In this document: piece after piece, positions 1 to 5,052 of the stretch
Numbering within the stretch: the first letter of the stretch is position 1
How the letters are laid out: the number at the start of each line of letters is the position of its first letter
Source of the DNA: Enterococcus_D entomosocium
GTDB taxonomy: Bacteria > Bacillota > Bacilli > Lactobacillales > Enterococcaceae
DNA length: 16,250 nt
Direction: 5' to 3' (one strand)
Assembly (NCBI RefSeq): GCF_030441895.1
Contig: NZ_JARJAS010000038.1
Made by a program: the position numbers and the translations under genes
Notes under the pieces: generated by a model
Database searches by the model: none
Told to the model about the DNA's origin: nothing
The model's input: only the letters and a program-made list of their open reading frames with translations

Positions 1-1
1 T

Positions 2-31
2 GTTAGTGATTGGAAACAAATTACAAATTAA
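2..31 (+). CDS. Possible 3' end of an upstream phage (tail/baseplate) gene
   Basis: One frame enters from the left edge and reads VSDWKQITN before a TAA stop at 29-31, just before the terminator at 40-67. A tail-fibre or baseplate gene usually lies immediately before the lysis cassette in siphoviruses of this kind, so this could be its last codons. Another frame stops at 4-6 and a third runs through the terminator, so the assignment is weak. Nothing about function can be read from nine codons. Confidence 0.3.
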   Translation, partial: VSDWKQITN

Positions 32-39
32 TTTTTTAG

Positions 40-67
40 AAAGCACATCACAAAGGTGTGCTTTTTT
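40..67 (+). terminator. Intrinsic terminator before the lysis cassette
   Basis: An 8-bp perfect stem (AAAGCACA at 40-47, TGTGCTTT at 57-64) with a 9-nt loop is followed by a T-rich run. It lies between the presumed tail gene and the first lysis-cassette gene. Late phage transcription would have to read through it, or lysis genes would be expressed below the tail genes. Confidence 0.7.
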
Positions 68-89
68 ATTTTAGGAAAGCGGGTGACAT

Positions 90-521
90 ATGTGGAAATT
101 AATTAGAGATATGCTTGGTTATATTAACAGGCGAAGTACCTCTTTTGCATTCTCTATAGGATCAATCGGATACGGCTTCTATCACTTCTTCAACTCAAAC
201 ATACTTTCATATTCAAACGCATATGCGGCTATCAATAATATCTTCGGATTTATTGGTGGTCGTTATTTTGGTTTGATGTTTATCATCATAGGTGCTTTGA
301 AACTGATTGGATTGATAATTGATAATGTTTATCTCAAACTCCCTCTATACTTTGTTCTGTTATTCCTATGGATTTTACTTGGATTGTGTTTCTTAATTGC
401 ATTTCTCGAAGGCAGCACAAACCCTTCGTTTATTTACTGTTTTATTATTGCTGCCGAGAGTACCAACATAATTAAGACGCACCAACAAGAAATCGTAATA
501 AAGGATGAAGTAGATGAATAA
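90..521 (+). CDS. Small phage membrane protein, unknown function (lysis cassette)
   Basis: This 143-residue protein is dominated by hydrophobic segments. Clear ones lie near residues 52-77 and 85-106, with weaker ones near 18-37 and 112-123. A basic N-terminus (residues 3-16) and an acidic C-terminal tail (KDEVDE) flank them, so it is an integral membrane protein. Start ATG 90 follows AGGAAAG and GGGTGA elements. Its end overlaps the next gene by 8 nt (ATGAATAA), so the two are probably translationally coupled. Its place before a holin and endolysin suggests a lysis-module accessory protein such as a second holin-like or superinfection-related protein. I recognise no family, and the function is inferred from position only. 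Confidence 0.72.
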   Translation: MWKLIRDMLGYINRRSTSFAFSIGSIGYGFYHFFNSNILSYSNAYAAINNIFGFIGGRYFGLMFIIIGALKLIGLIIDNVYLKLPLYFVLLFLWILLGLCFLIAFLEGSTNPSFIYCFIIAAESTNIIKTHQQEIVIKDEVDE

Positions 522-921
522 TTTTTGGGAGAGTGGGTTTCCACAGATACTTACTTTAGCGGGATTGCTTATAACAGCATATTTTGGTCCAAAGGCAGTA
601 GCTAAAACTCAAGGTAAGAACAAAGTGGAAGAAGTGAAAACTGAAGGCGATAACACAACAGAAACAATGTATATTCAAGAAATGAAGACTATTATTTCTG
701 AATACAAAGAGCAGGTAAAGGGCTTTAAAGAAGAACTAGAAGCGGTACGATCAGAGTTTGCAGAATTTAAGCAAGCACACGAAAAAGAAGTGAAGGAATA
801 TAAAGAACAGATTGATTTTCTGGAAATTCAAGTTGAAGAACGTGATGAACGTATTCAAGAGCTCGAAGGCGAAAATGAATCGTTAAAAAACGAGAACACA
901 ATTTTGAAAGGTGGAATTTAG
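514..921 (+). CDS. Phage protein with one N-terminal membrane segment and a long coiled coil
   Basis: This 135-residue protein has a single hydrophobic segment at about residues 10-27 and then a highly charged, Glu/Lys-rich region from about 45 to 130 with heptad-like spacing. That region is a near-certain alpha-helical coiled coil. It overlaps the preceding gene by 8 nt and abuts the holin gene directly, with stop 919-921 and the next ATG at 922. The layout (membrane anchor plus coiled coil, beside the holin) resembles small lysis-cassette proteins of Gram-positive phages that sit at the membrane with the holin and endolysin. This is an analogy of architecture, not a sequence match I can confirm. 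Confidence 0.75.
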   Translation: MNNFWESGFPQILTLAGLLITAYFGPKAVAKTQGKNKVEEVKTEGDNTTETMYIQEMKTIISEYKEQVKGFKEELEAVRSEFAEFKQAHEKEVKEYKEQIDFLEIQVEERDERIQELEGENESLKNENTILKGGI

Positions 922-1257
922 ATGGAAGCATTACAAGACGCATTGTTAAATTTATTGATTGTTGTGGTTGGTTTGGTTGCTGCCTTTATTGGCCAAAAGG
1001 GTTCAGAGTACTTGAAGAAGAAAGGTGTCTTAGCTCAGTTGGAAAGCAAGAAGAACTATGTGGCGATCGTTGTGTCAGCTGTGCAGCAAGTTTATGCAGA
1101 AGCAAATGGAGATGCTAAGTTGCAAGAAGCCAAGGCTCAGTTAGTAGACTTGTTTAACAAGAATGGCATTAAGTTCACTGAAGACGAGTTGAATCTGTTA
1201 ATCGAATCAGCAGTAAAAGGGATGAAAGATGGCGTTGACCAAGGAGTGGCTGAATAA
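922..1257 (+). CDS. Phage holin, LL-H family
   Basis: This 111-residue protein has one strongly hydrophobic N-terminal segment (about residues 8-24, LLNLLIVVVGLVAAFIG). A basic stretch follows (KKKG near 32-35), then an amphipathic helical domain containing YVAIVVSAVQQVYAEANG and a C-terminal NGIKFTEDELNLLIESAV segment. This layout and these phrases are typical of the LL-H phage holin family, whose members are about 100-150 residues. Holins form timed lesions in the cytoplasmic membrane that end infection and let the endolysin reach the wall. The start is set by AAAGGTGG just upstream of ATG 922, and the endolysin gene follows after 35 nt. Confidence 0.88.
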   Translation: MEALQDALLNLLIVVVGLVAAFIGQKGSEYLKKKGVLAQLESKKNYVAIVVSAVQQVYAEANGDAKLQEAKAQLVDLFNKNGIKFTEDELNLLIESAVKGMKDGVDQGVAE

Positions 1258-1292
1258 GCTGCTCTTTTTCTATATCTAAAGGAGGAATATTT

Positions 1293-2216
1293 ATGACAAT
1301 CCAATCGGTACACGCAGGACATGGCGGAAAGAAAAATGGAAATGCATGGACAGATCCAGGAGCGGTAGGCAGTGGTTATAAAGAAGCGGATGTAGCACGT
1401 ACAATCACCGATTTAATGGTCAAGAAAACTGGTGCTAAGAACGTCACTGACAATACTAGCGCAACATCAAACGGAATTATCAACAACGTTGCAGCGAACA
1501 TCAACAAATGTGCTGACGGTTGGCAAATTTCTAACCACTTGAATGCCTTCAACGGAAAAGCTACGGGAGTGGAAGTTCTATATGGTTCAGCAACCAATAA
1601 AGAAACGGCTGCTAAGGTATCTGCCGCAATTGCCAAAACATTAGGTTTAGTTGATCGTGGCGCCAAAGATGGCTCTTGGTTAGGTATCGCCCGTAACTCG
1701 GGGTCAGGCAAAAAAGTCCTGTTGATAGAATGGGGGTTTATCGACAACTCATCCGATATGAAAGCTTTATTTGCTAAAATGGATGCAGCGGTTAATGCGG
1801 CGCTGGCTGTGTTCGGATATTCTGCAAATACATCTAGCAACAACAATACATCCGCAAGCACGCCAGCTACTAAGCCAAGTTATATTACCTTATCAGTTGA
1901 TGGCAAGTTTGGTCCAGCCACTGCAAGACGGTTGCAGCAATATTTTGGGACCACTCAAGATGGTGTTATCAGTCACCAGTATAAGCAAAAGTTTAATCAA
2001 AATATATATGCTGCACAATTTGATCAAACATTGAGAGGATCTAATGTAATTCGTGCATTACAGAAATTGTTAGGAGTTTCTCAAGATGGATTGATGGGAC
2101 AAGCAACAATCAAAGCATTGCAGAAACGATTGGGCACGACACAAGACGGCATCATCAGTCCGGTATCCAATGTAGTCAAGGCGTTGCAGCAAGCGTTAAA
2201 CAACAATAAACTGTAA
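1293..2216 (+). CDS. Phage endolysin: N-acetylmuramoyl-L-alanine amidase (Amidase_3) with wall-binding repeats
   Basis: This 307-residue endolysin cuts the bond between N-acetylmuramic acid and the stem peptide. The Amidase_3 catalytic domain spans about residues 1-176. HAGHGG at 7-12 carries the first zinc His (His10), KEADVA carries Glu31, ISNHLNAF carries His82, and LLIEWGFID carries the likely catalytic Glu146. A Ser/Asn/Thr-rich linker (178-196) leads to a C-terminal wall-binding region with three related units around TTQDGVIS, VSQDGLMG and TTQDGIIS (about 220, 262 and 282), separated by LQ-rich helices. There is no signal peptide, as expected for a holin-dependent enzyme. A perfect AAAGGAGG lies 7 nt before ATG 1293, and the terminator follows 5 nt after the stop. 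Confidence 0.95.
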   Translation: MTIQSVHAGHGGKKNGNAWTDPGAVGSGYKEADVARTITDLMVKKTGAKNVTDNTSATSNGIINNVAANINKCADGWQISNHLNAFNGKATGVEVLYGSATNKETAAKVSAAIAKTLGLVDRGAKDGSWLGIARNSGSGKKVLLIEWGFIDNSSDMKALFAKMDAAVNAALAVFGYSANTSSNNNTSASTPATKPSYITLSVDGKFGPATARRLQQYFGTTQDGVISHQYKQKFNQNIYAAQFDQTLRGSNVIRALQKLLGVSQDGLMGQATIKALQKRLGTTQDGIISPVSNVVKALQQALNNNKL

Positions 2217-2221
2217 TACAA

Positions 2222-2257
2222 ATACCCCTTACTCTTTTGAGTAGGGGGTGTTTTTTG
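2222..2257 (+). terminator. Endolysin terminator
   Basis: A 13-bp stem (2222-2234 with 2239-2251, including two G-U pairs) with a TTTT loop is followed by a run of T. It ends the lysis cassette. It sits between the convergent stops of the endolysin (2216) and the minus-strand gene (2263), so it may also block readthrough from the other side. Confidence 0.9.
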
Positions 2258-2262
2258 TTGCT

Positions 2263-2553
2263 CTAATTTCCACCGGGTTTATAATTAATGCTCGGATCAT
2301 ACTTACGCAATATTTTGTCTTGGGTCCTAACATGATCAAAAATATAGTTTTCACCTTCGATTTTGAAGACAAACGCTATTTCCTCTGGATAGCCACTGTA
2401 GCTTGAGGGAACGGTAAAGTAGGGTTTACCGAAGTTATCCATCGTCCGAACAAACTGATCGTAAAGTAAGTGGGCTGGGCCCATTCTTTCGATGAATTCA
2501 TAATAGTAGCGTTCCAAAGCATATGTCCGTTGATGCGCTAACGGTATTTGCAT
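2263..2553 (-). CDS. Small prophage-end protein of unknown function, likely LexA-controlled
   Basis: This 96-residue soluble protein has no membrane segment or signal peptide. It is rich in aromatic residues and charged pairs, with an N-terminal helical part (RTYALERYYYEFIERM, about 8-23) and a mixed C-terminal part (EIAFVFKIEGENYIFDHVR, about 61-79). I recognise no family. ATG 2553 is chosen because AAGGAG lies exactly 8 nt upstream; a GTG further upstream (2562) would overlap that ribosome-binding site. It is transcribed against the late genes, between the endolysin and the probable attachment site, a typical position for a lysogenically expressed cargo gene. Its promoter has TTTACA and TATAAT 17 bp apart with a GAAC-N4-GTTC operator in the spacer, so SOS induction is expected. 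An antirepressor, excision aid or host-modulating role is possible but unproven. Confidence 0.75.
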   Translation of the reverse strand: MQIPLAHQRTYALERYYYEFIERMGPAHLLYDQFVRTMDNFGKPYFTVPSSYSGYPEEIAFVFKIEGENYIFDHVRTQDKILRKYDPSINYKPGGN

Positions 2554-2573
2554 ATCAATCACTCCTTACCGAA

Positions 2574-2602
2574 ATTATACGAACGTTTGTTCTTGTTGTA
2601 AA
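2574..2602 (-). promoter_or_regulatory. Strong sigma-A promoter for the minus-strand prophage-end gene
   Basis: Reading the minus strand, TTTACA (2602-2597) and TATAAT (2579-2574) are separated by exactly 17 bp. The -10 is perfect and the -35 differs from TTGACA at two positions. The ribosome-binding site and ATG 2553 follow at once, giving a short leader. Confidence 0.8.
2581..2592. promoter_or_regulatory. LexA/DinR-type SOS operator
   Basis: GAACGTTTGTTC (minus strand GAACAAACGTTC) fits the Gram-positive LexA core GAAC-N4-GTTC. The minus-strand reading also fits the fuller GAACRNRYGTTC pattern. It lies wholly inside the spacer between the -35 and -10 elements of the minus-strand promoter, where bound LexA would block RNA polymerase. 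Confidence 0.75.
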
Positions 2603-2641
2603 GCGAACACCAGATTAATTATTTAGTTGTTTATGCTATTT

Positions 2642-2661
2642 AAAGGGGCAAAAAAGGGGCA
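2642..2661 (+). repeat. Two direct repeats AAAGGGGCA (11-bp period)
   Basis: AAAGGGGCA occurs at 2642-2650 and again at 2653-2661. Paired short direct repeats close to a phage end are compatible with arm-type binding sites of a tyrosine integrase. That reading is an inference from position, since the integrase gene is outside the window. Confidence 0.5.
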
Positions 2662-2807
2662 TAAACTGTCCACTAGTCCATACCAGTCAAATATTTATAA
2701 CAGTATGCGATGCTAAATCCGCCTTATTTGGTGCGGAAAAGCACCAGTTTATAGTAGTAGGAAAATGATTTAATTAAAAGACGCAGTGAAATAATTGAGT
2801 CTTGTAG

Positions 2808-2840
2808 AAACCCTTGAGTAATCAAGGGTTTTTTCTTTTG
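2808..2840 (+). terminator. Strong intrinsic terminator near the prophage-host junction
   Basis: A perfect 10-bp stem (AAACCCTTGA at 2808-2817, TCAAGGGTTT at 2822-2831) with a GTAA loop is followed by a T-rich tract. No plus-strand gene lies directly upstream in this window. It may be the terminator of the host gene interrupted or flanked by the prophage, and may itself contain the integration core. Confidence 0.8.
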
Positions 2841-2895
2841 TCTAACTAGGGACTGCCACCATGCAGGCGGAACGAATGGGAAAAGAATCGGTTGT

Positions 2896-2910
2896 TATTG
2901 TCAGAAAATT
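2896..2910 (+). promoter_or_regulatory. Candidate CodY box (distal)
   Basis: TATTGTCAGAAAATT matches the CodY consensus AATTTTCWGAAAATT at 13 of 15 positions. It lies about 190 bp upstream of the ilv promoter, in a stretch (2841-3080) where I see no gene. CodY is the global repressor of Firmicutes that responds to branched-chain amino acids. Confidence 0.5.
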
Positions 2911-3081
2911 CAAAATTATTTTTTGTTTTTCTTTTGATCTAAAAAAAACAATGGTTGCTGGCACACCTCATTTTTCACGCAAGATTAAAGGTGATTTAAA
3001 AGTCATTTTTATCAAAATAAGCAAGCGATTAAATGACATCTGATGTGAGAAAGGGTTCCTTAGAATTGTCATTATTGAAAA

Positions 3082-3096
3082 AAAATTCAGAAAATT
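3082..3096 (+). promoter_or_regulatory. Candidate CodY box at the ilv promoter
   Basis: AAAATTCAGAAAATT matches AATTTTCWGAAAATT at 13 of 15 positions and ends 2 bp before the -35 hexamer at 3099. Bound CodY would lie against RNA polymerase at this promoter. That fits repression of ilv biosynthesis when branched-chain amino acids are plentiful. Confidence 0.65.
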
Positions 3097-3098
3097 CG

Positions 3099-3127
3099 TT
3101 GACAAGTGATTTTGCAAAGGGTATATT
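3099..3127 (+). promoter_or_regulatory. ilv operon promoter
   Basis: A perfect -35 (TTGACA, 3099-3104), a 17-bp spacer and TATATT (3122-3127) place the start of transcription near 3134. The transcript then carries the leader peptide and attenuator before ilvD. Confidence 0.88.
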
Positions 3128-3177
3128 GGTAAACAATTACAAGAACGTTACTATTTCTAATGAAGGAGCCATTTTCT

Positions 3178-3231
3178 ATGCGCAATTTTAATCAATATTT
3201 ATTAGTCATTATTATTGATACCAGGACTTAG
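3178..3231 (+). CDS. ilv leader peptide (attenuation sensor)
   Basis: This 17-codon frame reads MRNFNQYLLVIIIDTRT and stops at TAG 3229-3231. GAAGGAG lies about 9 nt before ATG 3178, so it should be well translated. Six consecutive codons (TTA TTA GTC ATT ATT ATT, 3199-3216) call for Leu, Leu, Val and three Ile, the products of the pathway encoded downstream. Its last three codons and stop overlap the first arm (3223-3230) of the downstream hairpin chain, so ribosome position decides RNA folding. This is the classic design of ribosome-mediated attenuation in amino acid operons. The peptide itself probably has no other function. Confidence 0.88.
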   Translation: MRNFNQYLLVIIIDTRT

Positions 3232-3335
3232 AACACGGAAGCAAAAATTATCCGTTTGTTTGAGTCCTATTTGCGTAAGTAAAATGGGATTCTGGCAAAG
3301 CATCCCAGTTTTTTATAACCGGGATGCTTTTTTTT
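3223..3335 (+). promoter_or_regulatory. ilv transcription attenuator (chain of alternative hairpins)
   Basis: Four stems compete. A: 3223-3230 with 3261-3268 (8 bp, one G-U), capped by ACGGA/TCCGT at 3235-3239 and 3251-3255. B: 3263-3272 with 3282-3291 (10 bp, two G-U). C: TGGGAT 3285-3290 with ATCCCA 3302-3307, plus two inner pairs. D: the terminator, 3297-3306 with 3321-3330. A excludes B, B excludes C and C excludes D. A ribosome that reaches the stop codon covers the first arm of A, so B forms, C cannot, and D terminates. A ribosome stalled on the Leu/Val/first Ile codons leaves A free, so C forms and transcription continues. The pairings are seen; the switching logic is inferred. Confidence 0.8.
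3297..3335 (+). terminator. ilv attenuator terminator
   Basis: AAAGCATCCC (3297-3306) pairs with GGGATGCTTT (3321-3330). A GTT/AAC extension beyond one mismatch and a short loop cap the stem, and a run of eight T overlaps and follows its 3' arm. It lies after the leader peptide and before ilvD, so it is a regulated terminator inside the operon leader. Confidence 0.9.
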
Positions 3336-3361
3336 ATTCCAAAATGCAGGAGATGATGAGT

Positions 3362-5050
3362 GTGAGAAGTGATCAAATTAAAAAAGGGATCGATGCAGCG
3401 CCAGCTAGGAGTCTGCTCTATGCCACAGGACAAGTTAAAAATATCCATGATATGAACAAGCCATTTATTGCGATATGTAATTCCTATATCGATATCGTGC
3501 CTGGGCATGTGCATTTACGGGAGTTAGCAGATATCGCAAAAGAAGCGATTCGTGAAGCTGGCGGCATCCCTTTCGAGTTCAATACAATCGGCGTAGATGA
3601 TGGCATTGCTATGGGACATATCGGTATGCGATATTCGCTACCTAGCCGAGAATTGATCGCTGATTCTGCAGAAACCGTCATCAATGCCCACTGGTTTGAC
3701 GGCGTATTTTATATCCCAAATTGTGACAAGATCACTCCTGGCATGATCTTAGCAGCCATGCGGACCAACGTACCAGGAATTTTTTGTTCCGGCGGTCCTA
3801 TGAAAGCCGGCATTGATCCTCGGGGACATCAAATAACCTTATCTTCCATGTTTGAAGCCGTTGGGACGTACAAGACGGGTAATATGACAAAAGAAGATTT
3901 TGAGTTTATGGAACAAAATGCCTGTCCGACTTGCGGTTCCTGTGCAGGGATGTTTACTGCCAATTCAATGAACTGTCTCTTAGAGATCTTAGGATTGGCA
4001 ATGCCAGGCAATGGTACGATTCTTGCCGTGTCTGAAGAACGACGAGAACTAGTTAGACAAGCCGCCTTTAAGTTGATGGATCTTGTTGAAAAACAAGTGA
4101 AACCTCGAGACATCGTGACCAAAGAAGCTATTGATGATGCCTTCGCTTTAGACATGGCGATGGGGGGTTCCACCAACACAGTGCTGCATACATTAGCGAT
4201 CGCCAATGAAGCTGAGATCGATTATGACTTAAGACGGGTCAATGAAATCGCTAAAAGAGTGCCTTATCTCTCAAAAATCGCGCCATCATCAGCCTATTCG
4301 ATGCACGATGTTCATGAAGCTGGCGGCGTTTCAGCGATCATTCGGGAGCTATGTGATATCGAGGGAGCGATTCATCCCGATCGACCGACTGTTACCGGTA
4401 AGACGTTGCGAGAAAATGTCGCTGAAGCGAAGATCCACAACGAAGAAGTTATCCATCCGAAAGAAAACCCGTATAGTCCAGTTGGCGGTCTATCGATCTT
4501 GTACGGAAACATCGCCCCAGAAGGCAGTGTCATCAAAGTTGGCGGGGTCGATCCAAGTGTACAAGTATTCAAAGGGAAAGCGATCTGTTTTGATTCTCAT
4601 GATGAAGCAGTTGCTGCCATCGACAATCATACCGTACAAAAAGGACATGTTGTAGTGATCCGCTATGAGGGACCAAAAGGAGGACCAGGTATGCCAGAAA
4701 TGTTGGCGCCTACCTCAAGCATCGTTGGTCGTGGGTTAGGCAAAGATGTCGCCTTGATTACAGACGGCCGTTTTTCAGGAGCGACGCGGGGGATCGCAGT
4801 TGGACATATTTCTCCGGAAGCTGCAGCCGGTGGTCCATTAGGACTAGTCAACGATGGCGATGAGATCATTATTGATTTGCCAAATCGAACGCTAAATCTG
4901 CAAGTTTCAGAAGAAGAGCTTGCCAAGCGTGCGCAAGAACGACCGAAGTTTCGTTCAAAAGTAAAAAAAGGATGGCTTGCACGTTATACCGCTTTAGTGA
5001 CCTCTGCGAATACGGGCGGGATTATGCGAGTACCTGATGAGGAGGAGTAG
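3362..5050 (+). CDS. ilvD: Dihydroxy-acid dehydratase
   Basis: This enzyme dehydrates 2,3-dihydroxy-isovalerate and 2,3-dihydroxy-3-methylvalerate to the 2-keto acids of valine and isoleucine, in the cytoplasm. Family hallmarks are clear: NCDKITPGM and CPTCGSCAGMFTANSMN in the N-terminal half, GGSTNTVLH in the middle and GRFSGATRG near the C-terminus. The three expected iron-sulfur ligands are present (Cys39, Cys121, Cys194 from this start). The start is uncertain. AGGAG at 3348-3352 is 9 nt before GTG 3362, giving 562 residues, close to Bacillus IlvD. In-frame ATGs at 3344, 3353 and 3356 are poorly spaced from it. The frame open further upstream runs through the attenuator and is not coding. 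First gene of ilvDBNCA; ilvB starts 2 nt after its stop. Confidence 0.96.
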   Translation: MRSDQIKKGIDAAPARSLLYATGQVKNIHDMNKPFIAICNSYIDIVPGHVHLRELADIAKEAIREAGGIPFEFNTIGVDDGIAMGHIGMRYSLPSRELIADSAETVINAHWFDGVFYIPNCDKITPGMILAAMRTNVPGIFCSGGPMKAGIDPRGHQITLSSMFEAVGTYKTGNMTKEDFEFMEQNACPTCGSCAGMFTANSMNCLLEILGLAMPGNGTILAVSEERRELVRQAAFKLMDLVEKQVKPRDIVTKEAIDDAFALDMAMGGSTNTVLHTLAIANEAEIDYDLRRVNEIAKRVPYLSKIAPSSAYSMHDVHEAGGVSAIIRELCDIEGAIHPDRPTVTGKTLRENVAEAKIHNEEVIHPKENPYSPVGGLSILYGNIAPEGSVIKVGGVDPSVQVFKGKAICFDSHDEAVAAIDNHTVQKGHVVVIRYEGPKGGPGMPEMLAPTSSIVGRGLGKDVALITDGRFSGATRGIAVGHISPEAAAGGPLGLVNDGDEIIIDLPNRTLNLQVSEEELAKRAQERPKFRSKVKKGWLARYTALVTSANTGGIMRVPDEEE

Positions 5051-5052
5051 CA

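Larger units (their letters stand above)
2603..2840. other. Non-coding prophage end, probable attachment-site region (attR)
   Basis: There is no credible gene between the minus-strand gene and the ilv control region. This part holds the AAAGGGGCA repeats and an 8-bp inverted repeat (ATAAACTG at 2661-2668, CAGTTTAT at 2745-2752). It also has two overlapping, mutually exclusive hairpins (TCCGC 2718-2722 with GCGGA 2733-2737; GGTGC 2730-2734 with GCACC 2741-2745) and the terminator at 2808-2840. Lysis genes to the left and housekeeping genes to the right place the phage-host junction here. The exact core cannot be fixed without the other end of the prophage. Confidence 0.5.

Noticed and set aside
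1376..1861. 161-codon minus-strand ORF opposite the endolysin
   Set aside because: It is the antisense shadow of a clear amidase gene, without its own ribosome-binding site or context.
2553..2562. GTG 2562 as the start of the minus-strand prophage-end gene
   Set aside because: This GTG uses the last base of the Shine-Dalgarno sequence; ATG 2553 has ideal 8-nt spacing.
2641..2840. tRNA gene or tRNA 3' end as the attachment site
   Set aside because: I looked for acceptor and T-arm sequence and found none; the hairpins do not form a cloverleaf.
2861..3043. 60-codon plus-strand ORF between the prophage and the ilv promoter
   Set aside because: It has no ribosome-binding site, its composition follows the A+T-rich background, it overlaps a CodY-like site, and the product has no recognisable feature. 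Region 2841-3080 is treated as non-coding.
3128..3340. T-box riboswitch in the ilv leader
   Set aside because: The leader is too short and I find no T-box sequence (TGGNACCGCG-like) before the terminator. A translated leader ORF rich in Leu/Val/Ile codons explains the region better.
3215..3361. Upstream extension of the ilvD reading frame
   Set aside because: It runs through the leader peptide stop and the attenuator terminator, lacks a ribosome-binding site, and would make IlvD about 50 residues too long for its close relatives.
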